Below, in pieces: positions 24,930 through 35,046 of a DNA stretch of 35,046 nt (its first letter is position 1; every line of letters begins with the position of its first letter). The translations under genes were made by a program, and so were the position numbers. The notes beneath the pieces are model-generated. The model worked only from the letters and a program-made list of their open reading frames with translations, made no database searches and was not told the DNA's origin. The DNA is from Rozella allomycis CSF55 (Eukaryota; Rozellomycota): NCBI GenBank assembly GCA_000442015.1, contig KE560974.1, positions 1 through 35,046 on the forward strand. The letters are read 5' to 3'.

Positions 24930-25903
24930 ATGCAAGAATTTTCGTTGCTGACCGTAATTTTAGATCTAATTCCAGCTGAAAAATATAATGAAGATCATAC
25001 CAACATTATTAATTCTTTGATCACTTTTATTCAAGCATATACGGGGAGCCATTCTCAAAACGTCTTAGGTTTATTAGGGGCTACTTGTGACACTTCGTAA
25101 GAATGCTCAAGGGTATTTTAAACTTAGGAAATGGCTTTTTAACTCTCGCCAAATAGATATGGAAAGTCAGTATCGGATCTTACAGATTAGAGACGAGCTG
25201 ACAAAAAATATAGAGTCCTTAATCGCGGACATAAGTGAGAATCTAATGGAGAAAGACATTATAGGTAATTTCGGTAACCAATTTTGATTAGGCTTCAGCA
25301 GAATAACGTCTGCCTTATGCAAATCGTTGTGCTGTAAGACCAAGTTATTGTGATAATACAGTTCACAACGTAGAAAAGTTAAAGGCAAAAGAGAAAATAC
25401 AATCAAGAATTCTTATCTTAAGTACTTCTGATTTTGATACATCGCAGTATATTGACACAATGAATTGTATATTCTCAGCTCAAAAGGATGTAATTCGATT
25501 CTTAGCTTATTAAATTAGAATATAGTTATCGATGTATGTCGATTAGGAAAAACAGATTCTTCTTTCCTAAAACAAGCTGCTTCTCTAAGCGGGGGGATTT
25601 ATTTAAAATGCAATCAAGAGTCCCTTCTGCTGAATCTAATGGTATTCTGTTAAATTAGGTTGAATTTAGACACATTTTTTCCCTGACAACTTAACCCGAA
25701 CAAATTTGATCACACCAGTAGTTGATAACGTTGATTTTAGGACAACGTGCGTTTGTCATCAAAAAGTGATAGATTTAGGCTATATTTGTTCTGTATGTCT
25801 CACAGTATATTGCTCCTTTGTACCAATTTGCCATAATTGCAGGTAATTATATTTACAATACCTTCTTAGGACCAAATTCTCATTTGACAAAAAGAGGTTG
25901 TAG
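24930..25903 (+). CDS. TFB4: TFIIH core subunit Tfb4/p34 (GTF2H3)
   Basis: Tfb4/p34 is a core TFIIH subunit that pairs with Ssl1/p44 in transcription initiation and nucleotide excision repair. Seven exons are split by introns 25097-25127 (31 nt), 25265-25291 (27), 25334-25361 (28), 25490-25518 (29), 25642-25669 (28) and 25843-25869 (27), giving 267 residues against about 308 in human. Landmarks are the vWA-like start LLTVILDLIP, TSALCKSLC, RILILSTSDFDTSQYIDTMN, CIFSAQKDNIVIDVCRLG, FLKQAASLSGGIYLK, FFPDNLTRT and the C-terminal Cys-rich zinc domain (CVCH...CSVC...CSFVPICHNC, Cys at about 226-256). The start is the ATG at 24930. The gene is nearly invisible to ORF scans because its exons are 34-173 nt. 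Length is at the short end of the family; an unseen extra exon is possible. Confidence 0.92.
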
Positions 25904-26047
25904 CAGAATAAATTTTGACTTTCAAAGCTGTTTACAAACCATTTTTGTTAAAAATTGATTATGAAATTCATAAAATCATTGTTCGCATAAAGTTTAATCC
26001 AGCCTTTGGAATGTCAGTAACCTTGGCAATAAATACCCCTTTCATAT

Positions 26048-27634
26048 ATGTCGAGGTCTTCTACTGCTCGCGAAAAAACGTAATCATAGATAATAAATAT
26101 AAAAGACCAAATCGCGAAGAGAAAATACGGCGATTTATCAAGGAAAAACCAAGAACATCCCGACTTGCGCGATATACACTTCAGAGACAACAGTAAAACA
26201 CTGAGTATGTAATCAAAGATATATGTTGGATAAAATTAAAGAAATAGAGAAAATGGAACAACGTGAACAGAAAGAGAAGCTGGAGGAACGTCATAAACGT
26301 TACAATGATGAGAAACAGATGATAAGGAACGCGCTTAACTCTCGAAAACAAATAAAACCTCTTGAAAACAATAAAAAAGATTCCGATGACCGTTGGAAAG
26401 GTTTATACCGTGACTTTCGAATCAGGAGTGCCCCACCACAAATTACGTCAAATGAATCAGACATGAACGATGTTACTATGCGGGTAATTTTTACTGATCT
26501 TAATGATAGCCCAATACAGAGCACGGTGGCCGAAAAGCAAGAAGTAAATAATTGTATTCATATGGAAAAGTATTCCACGAGTTTAATAAAGACGGTGCAA
26601 GAATAAAAGTTGTGAAATCTGCCCATGTAGAAAAGTCTCAGTCGTATAAAATTAATAGCTCCATTTCTGAAGAAAGTGATACATTTTTATCTCATGACAA
26701 TAAAGAAAGAAGCTACTTGTCGTTGTACTTTGAGGAGCTAATGCTCAAAGCACAAGAACAGGTAAACCAAGAGGAACAAAAGTTACGACCTCCTTGTTAT
26801 TACAAAGTGTATTCCCCTCGCTCCACAAAGGTTGAATGGGACCAGCCGGAAGCCATGGATGGTAGCACAGATAAGATGATAGAAGAAGTCCATCTTCCGT
26901 CCATGCCCCCATCTATAATGTTTTCAAGTGAACAGTTTATTTTAGAACCTCCTAAACAAGATCCAGAAGCCACTATATATTTTCAAACAACTACTAATGA
27001 AAAACAAGCAACCAAGCCAGGAGAGGCCGATGATGGCGATAGCGATAAGGGTTCTGCTACTAGTTTTGAAGCATCACAACATCATTTTGCAACAACTCGA
27101 GCTGTTAGTGCCATTAGCTCGACAGGTCAAGGTAAGCAAGCTACTTTCATGAATACAGATAATATTGATGTATTTCTATTTGTGGAACATTTATGCCATC
27201 AATCTGACTTGTCAGTTCCAGAAATAATGTCAACGGTGAACAGATTTCAATATCAAAAGCAATTGGAGCAATATAGCAAGAAATTAAAGCAGACAGAGCC
27301 AGAGTCAAGAGAATGGATGAAGTCTATGTGGAATGAATCATCGGCTTCACATTCAGAATCGAAATGGTTGGTTAATGCTAAGAGCCCAGGTTTGAATTCT
27401 ATTAGTTCAAAGAGAATTGGATCTTCAATTGGATCTCTTTCTCGACGAAGCAGCCGAGGAATAAAAGGGGTAAAAAGGAATCCCATTTGGTTGGAGCAAG
27501 AAAAGGCGCTTTTAGAAGAAATAAGGTTGTTGGATGAAATGATCATAGACAGAAATTCTCAATCATTCGGATCATCGACTGACTCTATGTATTCCATGGA
27601 AAACAGAAGAATGCTATTAAGGGCTGCAATTTGA
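26048..27634 (+). CDS. Unknown basic coiled-coil protein
   Basis: Modelled as four exons: 26048-26079, 26106-26192, 26219-26580 and 26610-27634, with introns of 26, 26 and 29 nt, about 501 residues. The first two introns are firm in length and phase. The third is uncertain: 26581-26609 (GTTTAA donor, 29 nt) fits the local size class, while 26544-26581 (GTAAAT donor, 38 nt) also restores frame. The N-terminal part is a charged helix rich in Lys/Glu/Arg (MLDKIKEIEKMEQREQ) with a RIRSAPPQ motif. The middle is acidic and low-complexity, the C-terminus is Ser/Arg-rich (RRSSRGIKG) with a short final helix. No domain recognised; a cytoskeletal or flagellar role would be a guess. It converges on the ABC transporter with 32 bp between stop codons. 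Confidence 0.72.
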
Positions 27635-27666
27635 AAACAAATAGAAATTGTAATAAATATAGTTTA

Positions 27667-29803
27667 TTAAAACGATGAGCTTTCTGAAAAAGTGGTGCTA
27701 GAGCTTTGAGATTTCTTAAAATCAAAGGCTTCTAGATCCTTGGCAGCTTCTTCCAGGTGTGAGAATGAAAAATCGCCATTTCCATCAAATCTCAAAAGAT
27801 AATTGTGGTACTTTACGAGAGATGGCCTATGAGAAACAGTGAATAATGTTATTCCCATTTCTTTAGCGTGGGAATACATGAAACCCTCAACATCAATGCT
27901 AACAGCGCTTGTGCATTCATCAAGAATAGCAAACTGTGGACGATGATAAAATAATCTTGCCATTGCAATTCTTTGTTTTTCTCCACCACTGAGCACATCA
28001 CTCCAATCTTGAATTGAATCAAACCCTTCATCCCGCTTTGCCAAATATCCAAGTGAAACGCTCTCAAGTAAACCAAGTAAATAATTATCATTAAGACCTT
28101 TTTCATTAAAGTTCTTCAGAGTGTCTGGGTAAATGATTTGATCTCGCATCGTTCCGATTGTCATGTATGGCTTTTGAGGCACGTAAAACATTTGTTTTGG
28201 ATTTGGACGCTTCAAGTCACCCCCGTAAATTGGCCAAAGCCCACCAAGGATTCTAAAGAGGGAACTTTTTCCACTTCCGTTTGGTCCTGTTACAAGACAA
28301 TTCATTCCACTCTTTACACAAAAAGTTAATTCTTTCACAAGTAAGTCTCCATTTGGAGTTCTTATTGGTATTTTATTGAACTCAATGATGCCATCAACTT
28401 CTTCAACTCTTCCAGAGGCATTGACTATCTCAATTTGAATGGATTAATTACTATCAAAATCATCAATCATTTTTTTTTGATAAATATCATTTTGTAAATC
28501 ATTCATAACTTTGTAAAAATCTGAAACTCTGAAAGTATAACCCGCCAATTTTGTCAGATCTCTTCCAGCTAAAATGACCTTTCCAATAGCCTGAGATAGA
28601 TTAATTAAATAATTGGCTATCTATAATGGTAGTCAAGTATTACAATTTCTACTATAATCTTCCATAATCTTAGCCGGGTCTTTAGACATGGCACCCATCA
28701 ACTCAGTTGCTACTAATTTGCACCTTTAAAGGTTACCATAGTTTGAATCAAAAACTGGACGAGATAACAAATAGTACGCTAATATCGTAGCATAATATTT
28801 AACAAACGCAGAATCTATAATTCCATTTGAAAATCTCAAGAACTGAATCTTTTTGGCGTGTTGAACAATCTAATTAAACAATTTGCAAATGAAAACCTTT
28901 TCAAACGATTTTTTAACAATTTCCTTTTCCTTTTCAGCGCCACGATAAAACGCAATCTCTTCTGCATTCGCTATGATTCTTGAATGGGTAAACCTAAAGT
29001 CTCCCTCCATTTTCTGTTCTTCTGAAACATATTTGCCAAATGGCGGAGATATTGACCTCAAAAATAACGCAGATGTTGCAAAATATGCAATCATATATAA
29101 TGGAGCGTCCTTTCCTATCGCTTCACTCAACTTGTAAGCAAACAAACCAATATCAACCAAGGGTTTCGCAATGTCCGAAAATAGATGTGACAAGCTGAAG
29201 GAGAATTTCTCAATATCCTTTTAACACTAAATTGACATTAATACTTGCGCTATTAGCTGATCAGGATTTTGAATACGATTATCTAAATTTGACATTTTAT
29301 AAAACACCATTTCCTTCAAATAATTGTCATTGGCAAAATCTGTCAAGCGTTTTCGAAAACAAAGCGTTAAACTTGTAATGCACCATTTTAGTGAGTTATT
29401 AACAATTGACATCGGCCACATCATGATGCCAAAAGTATAAATCAAATTTTTAAGAAATGTTTGTCGATCTCGCGTGACAATTGATTTCACAATTTTTCCA
29501 GTGAATCCACCAAACCAGATATCAAGCGCGGATCTCATAATTAAGACAAGGGCAAGCAAAACTAACAATAATGTTTCTTTACACACAATTTCTTGTCCTT
29601 GACAGAATAAAACAAGTACTTGGTATACATATTGGAAGAAGCCAACTTATCCTTTCAAAAAAGTCTCTATTGACTCCAACCTTTACCGCTTTTCCTTTGG
29701 ATTTTCTTGATTGTAATTTTTTGTATACAATGGCAGATAAAGTAATGCCTGCTGTGATGTATGCAGCCCTAGGTATAGCAATGCCCTTAGTCAATGTAAC
29801 CAT
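27667..29803 (-). CDS. ABCD-type (peroxisomal fatty-acyl) half ABC transporter
   Basis: ABCD half-transporters dimerise in the peroxisomal membrane to import long or very-long-chain acyl-CoAs. Seven exons with introns 29592-29619 (28 nt), 29218-29244, 28870-28896, 28710-28736, 28617-28643 and 28425-28451 (27 nt each) give 657 residues, the usual size. The transmembrane part has RTRDRQ-like loop sequence, FRKRLTDFAND, NLDNRIQNPDQ and the EAA-like motif EEIAFYRGAEKE, then NLSQAIGKVILAGRDL and LAGYTFRV. The nucleotide-binding domain has Walker A GPNGSGKSS (452-460), VPQKPYMTIGTMRDQIIYPD, signature LSGGEKQR (550 on), Walker B FAILDE (570-575) and the H-loop His604. All motifs look functional. The intron at 28870-28896 uses a GTTTTC donor, and 28710-28736 has alternative acceptors three bases apart. 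Confidence 0.94.
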
Positions 29804-30890
29804 TCAATTTCGTAAAATTTGGAATTTGAAATGACGGGCGAAAGGCTTTTTATAATATAGATTCTTAATTCATACATGTTAAGTACCCATTTCAATCTTT
29901 AGTTTACTTTCTTCGCGTTTTTCAAAGCGCATTTACCGCTCTACAGAAAGTGGGGGCTAAAGGAAATTACACCCCGCGTGTTACAGCACCCCATAGGTGA
30001 GAAGAAATATGATTGGTGGAATGGAATGGCAAGTAATGCGCCTCACCTGTGCGAGTTTAATCCATTGCGGCTGAGTTTAATATTTAATCATTTGGTGTGA
30101 CCGTGACGGCATGACCGCATGAGGTATCAAAGGTGAAAACAAGTAACTGGCAGTTGACATTTACTATACCATTTAAAACATAAATATAACGCATACATTA
30201 TGAAGTTGCCGTCTATTTGAGTGACGTTTGAGTGTTTTATCTGGGCCATTCATTGTTACACTTATACTGTTGGGACGTGATCAATCACTACACAAAGGAC
30301 TTTTGGATGATACTAAATCAAATGATGTTAGTACTATGGCATCGCTGTGAACGTCAAGAATATTCCCGTTTCAATTCTTATCAATATTTTTCTCAAGCTC
30401 GACACTGGTGCCGTCGTCGATCATTTCCATTTAGTTTAAAAGTTGGACGTGGATTAACGAGATGCTCATATTCTAACATATTTCCCTCTACATTTTGTCC
30501 TCGTTAATTTTGATTGCCCTGAATATTCTTGGCATCTTGGTGACCAATACTAGTAGTAGCTCTATTTCAGCAGGGGTGTATGCACTTGGGCCTTTGTAGT
30601 GTTCCCACTTTTATCGGGACGTTGCATTAGAAATTTAGAATGGATCTGTGGAATTGTTTTCTTAGGGGGTCCATGTTGTCGTACCTAGCGTATAGGGGGA
30701 CACCTGTAGTGGATATCAAACTCCAACCCAGCACCTTTTCTGTGGCTTATAGACCCATTATCTCCAAAAATTATGGCGACAAATTTTTTAGTCTCCGAAA
30801 CAGGATATTCTCTGCTAGATACGGAGTTGCATTTGGGCGAAAAGCTTTGTCAGGGGGCTGAGATAATCAAACCCCGAGGCCGTAAGATAA
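29804..30890. other. Gene-poor tract upstream of the ABCD gene
   Basis: The first 100-200 bp must contain the ABCD promoter. Beyond that no gene is supported. A 91-codon frame at 30232-30507 shows no recognisable domain. GC content is clearly higher than in the coding genes to the left, and stop codons are frequent in all frames, as expected for decayed or never-coding DNA. Confidence 0.5.
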
Positions 30891-30915
30891 CAAACTGCCA
30901 AAATGTGGCAGTTTG
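30891..30915. repeat. Perfect 10-bp stem hairpin
   Basis: CAAACTGCCA (30891-30900) and TGGCAGTTTG (30906-30915) are exact inverse complements around a 5-nt loop. It sits shortly before the MULE remnant and could belong to an element end. Confidence 0.8.
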
Positions 30916-31299
30916 CAAAAACATTTAATCAGTAAAAATATATTTTTGATCACATAAAGAACGTATTTATGTCGCTGCTGTAAAACTTGATCAACGACAT
31001 TCCGCATCAATCTTTGTGGCGAATGTAAAACCGCACGTCTGTTGGGAAATGGTTTTGAGCAATACCCGGATGAGCAAATGAACAAACAGGGCGTACAATT
31101 CAACGAGACAATAACCACATGTGGATGCGAAAATTTGAAGATGAACAACATTCAATTGGCAAAAGAAATAGAAAGAAAAACTGGTCTGCAATGTCGCGAA
31201 TAATTTGGATATTTTAAAACCAAAAATGAATTTGATCAAAAATTTGGCAGATATTGTTGAAGCTGACAAAAATGAACGTTTGAAATTCATGATAAAACT

Positions 31300-32312
31300 G
31301 TGAGCTGGCTCTGAGAACAATCCCTTTACAGTAGGATTTACATTCTACATTCTGGTAGACAATCTCGACCAAGCGTATCGTTTAATGATTGGTAGTATTG
31401 TATTATCAGGTAAATGAAGACTGTATTTAATATAGAGGATGAAACTTTGAAATTGATCCTATGGGATACCAGCTAATTGTATTGGGGTTTATCGATGTGG
31501 CGGGGCATTTCCATTTAATGGATCTTAGTTTGTTTAATCACCGACGGGACAGTGACTATAAAGATGTATTGTTAATTTCAGATGCGTCTGACGCTATTTC
31601 CAATGCTTTTCAAGAACTGCTTCCAATTGAATCTTACGTTTATGAGATGTGCTGTGCACACGTGGAACGTAATGGTTTTAAACAGTTAATACAATTATAT
31701 TTGATCATTGACAAACGAAACGAAATCCCATCTTGAGTAAAGGGATTAAAAAATTACGCTTTCCAAGATCCTCAACTGAATGGAAAGTTGGAAGGAAATT
31801 TATACTTTGATTCAAGTATCCGGCAAAGTCAACGGTGTTGAAAAGTTGGCTGAATATGTTGAAGACACCCGGGGGAAGCATGAAACGTTTACCTCTAATT
31901 GGCAAGCATATTTAACACCCCCCAAATGTCCTGTTACGAACAACAGGATCGCATCATTCAATGCACACGTGAACTGCCAGTACACTCCCCCCGAACGCTT
32001 GGCTGCTGGTGAACGTTTTGGCATTTTCGCTGACATTATTGACGCTTTAAAGATTACCGATCAGGGCAATTTAAAATTTGGTGCAGCATTAGCCCAAAAA
32101 GCGATGGAAAATAAATAGAAAGATTCAAATATGTTGCAAATGTCGGAAACAAAAATGTAGCGGTTAAATGCTCAAAAGGGAATTATTATAAGGAGTTCGA
32201 AACGTTTTCTTGCGATTGTCATCATAAGCTCTATTGGAAGACATATATTCATATATTGCTTGCATTAAATGTTCTGGATATTGAACCCCCATTTGAATCT
32301 ATTGATGATTAA
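31300..32312 (+). mobile_element. Decayed Mutator-like (MULE) transposase
   Basis: Three frame pieces read in MULE order. At 31461-31736 the transposase core begins MGYQLIVLGFIDVAGHFHLM and contains SDASDAISNAF and MCCAHVERN, the C/H region near the second catalytic Asp. At 31780-32118 the post-catalytic helical part has the typical PVTNNRIASFNAHV and ERLAAGERFGIF. At 32121-32312 there is a SWIM-like end (FSCDCHHKLYWKTYIHILL) in which the usual second Cys/His pattern is incomplete. Frame changes and a probable deletion after NHRRDSDY make it inactive. Terminal inverted repeats were not identified; the N-terminal DNA-binding part, if any, lies in 30990-31300 and is too eroded to prove. Confidence 0.72.
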
Positions 32313-32599
32313 TCAAGACGAAACGAAAAGCAGATCCTGATATGAAAAACACATCGAACGTGAAGAGGCTCCCTGTAGGTTTACGTGTATTTAAGTGACT
32401 TTGATTGGATGATGCTGGGCTGCACCGTAATGGCATTTGGTATGTCATTATTAACGCTGGGTCTATTTCAACTTAGAAATAAATAATGTCTTTCGTCACA
32501 AAAACTATAGGTAGTGCAAACTAAATCTCAAACATATTTGATTTTAATTTTTATGCCAGTATTCTCGAAATCATGGATGCATTTCTTTTTGCTTATGTG

Positions 32600-32964
32600 A
32601 AACTTAGCAATTAGCATATATCAAACCTTTGGCATCACACTTGACAAAATATTGGTTCATTTTCATTTTTTGATCCCATAAGCGGCGCACCTCCATCTCC
32701 ACTGACAGCGTGTTCAACACAAGGAGTTCAAAAGGTCACGTCTATACATAATTTTCTAAGACTAGAGCAAAATATCTGCCAGTTTAGTAAATACAATGTC
32801 CGACAGCCAATTCTGTTTGCAATGCCTTGTGTGTTGTTAGCCAAATCATGTTTCTCTTGACAAATTGTTGCGTTACCACCGTGACAGTTCCATTGACCTT
32901 TTGCACATTCACGACACTGACCATGATGATTAAAGAACTTTATACCAACAAATGAACTTAACAC
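32600..32964 (-). pseudogene. Possible remnant of a Cys-rich secreted protein gene
   Basis: A 78-codon minus-strand frame at 32964-32728 contains HGQCRECAKGQWNCHGG and further spaced Cys. Beyond its stop, in another frame, follows SGDGGAPLMGSKNE, which loosely resembles the GDSGGPL serine-protease active-site loop with the key Ser replaced. Cys spacing suggests an extracellular protein, but the pieces are short and broken. No family assignment is justified. Confidence 0.25.
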
Positions 32965-34379
32965 GGGTTATAAAGCAAGACTTGAAGGTCTAGAATTTTG
33001 CTTTGACTCTGAGCGTGAACGCGATAATTCTGGGCCTGCGCTAATATACCCTCATAGTCACACGCAAACGGTGACATGATGAAACCCCGGTTTGTTTAGC
33101 ACATGGATTTAGATCATGGATTCTCCCTTACGCAACCAGTTTTAGTAATTAGGATAGTTTAGACATACAGGCGTTTCCGCAGCAATGATCCCAATATTTT
33201 TCACCATGTTGTGGTACAAACGCAATCGTTGAACTGATATTCATGAATGCTGCGAAACATCAATGGCAAAATTATAGCATTGCCAAGTGGTTGCAGAGCA
33301 TCTGTTATTTACACTAGGTTGCACAAATGCAATAAGGCCACATCATGTTACAACAGCTGGCTTTCAAATAAAAATGGATCTTATGGTGAATGGTCGAACA
33401 TGCCCAGGTGACATTTGCGTCGACAAGTAACATGCCATGCTCTCTTAAATAGGTAAAGCAAACACAAGTTATTTACAACGTATGCCCTTTTTGATGTTGG
33501 CACAAATCGCCTCGCAACGGCAGACTACGAATTTGACAAGGTAAGAGAATTATTATGGTTAGTACTAGTCATATATTACAGAACTATATGAGTGGCCCTA
33601 TGGACAACCGGACTGTTCGTGACATTATTTCAGGGGAGCATCAAACCATGGAAAAATCTCATGATCCTTTTGGCGCTTGCATTCAATTAGAGCTACTTAA
33701 AAACATGTATTCAGTAATCACCACCAGACGATCACGGATGTTTTTGTAGAGTTGATATTTCCTTTCCGGAACGCGTGAACGCTAATTTTGCGTCTGACAA
33801 AACTGATGACTATGCCCGCGACACCGTAGCATGGCTTTCGACTATTTTGACGCGTGTATATATAGCTCATGAAACGAAGTAAAATACCGTTTTGACATTG
33901 ACAATCAACTCCATCTTAATGTGACATCTCTAGAACTTAAATACTATGGCAAATTAGTATTTACAATATTCCTTGTCTTTAGCATTGTAGCTAAAATCAT
34001 TCCTTATGTTGTCTATTTCAAATTGTCTTTAATGTCCTTAAATGCAACATCGTTCAAAGCAATGGAGTGTATCATGAAATCTCTGAATTGGTCGTTGAAC
34101 TATGTGTAGACTTTGACTATTATATGTTATCAGGAACAGTAACTTCAATATATATCTTGGTAGCTACATTCAAAAAACTTCAATCAAACTCTAACCCGAG
34201 TTAAGTTTAACGCGGAGCAACTGGCGTGTCGTATAATTTTAAATTCATCGGGTACAATCGTCAGATTGGGGGACATGCTTCGCGTCGGGACCCCGAAATA
34301 CCTGAGGCTAAGGCTATGGACATCTTTCAACTGTTAGAAGACAAAACGTGGAATGAAAAGATATTTAAGAAAGTGGTGA

Positions 34380-34530
34380 GCGAAGCTTATGGCTTCGCCG
34401 GTAAAGGTAAACGTGATTCAGCAAGCTGAATCATAAATGAGTTGGGGCCTCACAACACGGGTTGTTGGAGCCGTTCGATGTCAGACAATAGACACTTCGC
34501 CTGCTGAATCGACTGGCCATTTTGCCAGTC
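34380..34530. repeat. Cluster of short perfect inverted repeats
   Basis: Three perfect hairpins lie within 150 bp: GCGAAGC/GCTTCGC (34380-34398, 5-nt loop), TGATTCAGC/GCTGAATCA (34414-34433, 2-nt loop) and GACTGGC/GCCAGTC (34511-34530, 6-nt loop). A weaker CAACA/TGTTG pair lies between them. The block CTTCGCCTGCTGAATC (about 34494-34510) can also pair with the first two left arms, giving an alternative long-range fold. No known RNA family is recognised. Confidence 0.6.
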
Positions 34531-35046
34531 CACAAGTTACAATTTGTGAAGTACTTTTGGTGTAAATTTGGCCGAAACATTACTCCCCTAGACATTTAAG
34601 AAAATTCGTGAACGCCAAACTATTAACGCTTCGCCTCCACTGGGTTCCGGCTCGTCAATTAGTACGTATTAGGTGTAATCCGTAAGTTGGGCAAACCACA
34701 CTAATTTGAAAAACTTAACACAGAAAACATGGAACTAAAACTGTTGTCAATCCAGGTAGACGAGTTCAGTTTTAATACATCATTTAGTTCAAACCAAAAC
34801 ATTGGTTGCGATTGGCACTAACTGTCCAACTGTCCAACTGTCAGACAATCAGAGAAATTGTGAAAATATTTCTTTCTTTAAAAGGTGTGAACAAGTGAGT
34901 CATAATCAAATTGAGCCCCCATTTTGTTTACAGCTCCCGCGTTTCCCACAACTTGCGACGACAAATAATAATAAATATCTTTACAAAAAAACTTTGTAGA
35001 AACAAGTACCGTAATTCGAAAAAAAGTTGAGACTAAAAACCCTGGC

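Larger units (their letters stand above)
32313..35046. other. Gene-poor right flank with unresolved coding remnants
   Basis: About 2.7 kb with no supported intact gene. Short frames exist on both strands (for example plus 33555-33749 and 34226-34429) but none has a recognisable domain. The first 60 bp continue in a Lys/Arg-rich sequence typical of MULE C-termini. GC content is higher than in the housekeeping region. Read as decayed repetitive DNA. Confidence 0.5.

Noticed and set aside
25375-25510. Apparent continuation of the LINE C-terminus after 24900.
   Set aside because: The frames join across 27-31 nt introns into a TFIIH p34 protein; the LINE ends before the TFB4 ATG.
30360-30510. A frame containing LDTGA, like a retroviral-type aspartic protease motif.
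   Set aside because: Only five residues match, stops flank it on both sides, and no neighbouring gag, integrase or reverse transcriptase signal is present.
32640-32700. Trypsin-like serine protease from SGDGGAPLM on the minus strand.
   Set aside because: The catalytic Ser of GDSGGP is absent, the frame is interrupted, and no His or Asp motif could be found upstream.
33410-33620. Gene with a 28-nt intron (GTAAGA...CTAG at about 33541) in the right flank.
   Set aside because: The size fits the local intron class, but the joined product stops after a few codons and shows no homology; chance GT...AG pairs of this size are common.
34815-34850. Short tandem CTGTCCAA repeats as a possible CRISPR-like or telomeric array.
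   Set aside because: Only two to three partial copies without spacers; nothing telomere-like.

Overview
The window reads as compact nuclear DNA of a small-genome, AT-rich, single-celled eukaryote that uses the standard genetic code. Ten of its genes carry 44 spliceosomal introns, almost all only 26-31 nt long, and gaps between housekeeping genes are often about 30-230 bp. The proteins include DOP1, a yeast-like beta6 proteasome subunit, KAE1, an RNF121-type E3, SERCA, a LARGE-like GT49 enzyme, TFIIH p34 and a half-size peroxisomal-type ABC transporter. This set suggests an opisthokont, plausibly an early-diverging (Cryptomycota/Rozella-like) fungus. That placement is inference from gene content, base composition and intron size; no marker in the window proves it.

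Layout. (1) 1-8386, all on the minus strand: DOP1 (cut by the left edge), PRE7/PSMB1, KAE1/OSGEP and RNF121-like, together holding 21 tiny introns. (2) 8700-15616: an orphan seven-helix membrane protein, then four secreted helical proteins (two plus, two minus). Three of them clearly belong to one family with an N-terminal block (DYL...PF...EI) and a C-terminal block (DF.KGPRSF in two members); the fourth is a likely distant relative. (3) 16044-21114, plus strand: SERCA and a GT49 glycosyltransferase. (4) 21345-22289: an orphan secreted protein with a Cys cluster, followed by tRNA-Asn(GUU) with a T-run terminator. (5) 22773-24860: a near-perfect 84-bp inverted repeat and a broken L1-like LINE that ends less than about 100 bp from the next gene. 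(6) 24930-29803: TFB4 (TFIIH p34) in seven small exons, an unknown coiled-coil protein, and a convergent ABCD-type transporter. (7) 29804-35046: a higher-GC, gene-poor tract with a decayed Mutator-like (MULE) transposase, short hairpins and unresolved coding remnants.

How the genes relate: several products serve the secretory system (DOP1 in Golgi/endosome traffic, RNF121 and SERCA in ER/Golgi membranes, GT49 in the lumen, and a block of secreted proteins), but nothing shows co-regulation. Conserved genes are intron-rich, while the lineage-specific secreted and membrane genes have no or one intron. The most notable observations are the extreme intron size class, a 55-nt SERCA intron that divides exactly into two abutting introns of typical size (29 + 26), in-frame stops in every intron whose length is a multiple of three, the secreted gene family, and the long hairpin. 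No complete new multi-gene system was found.
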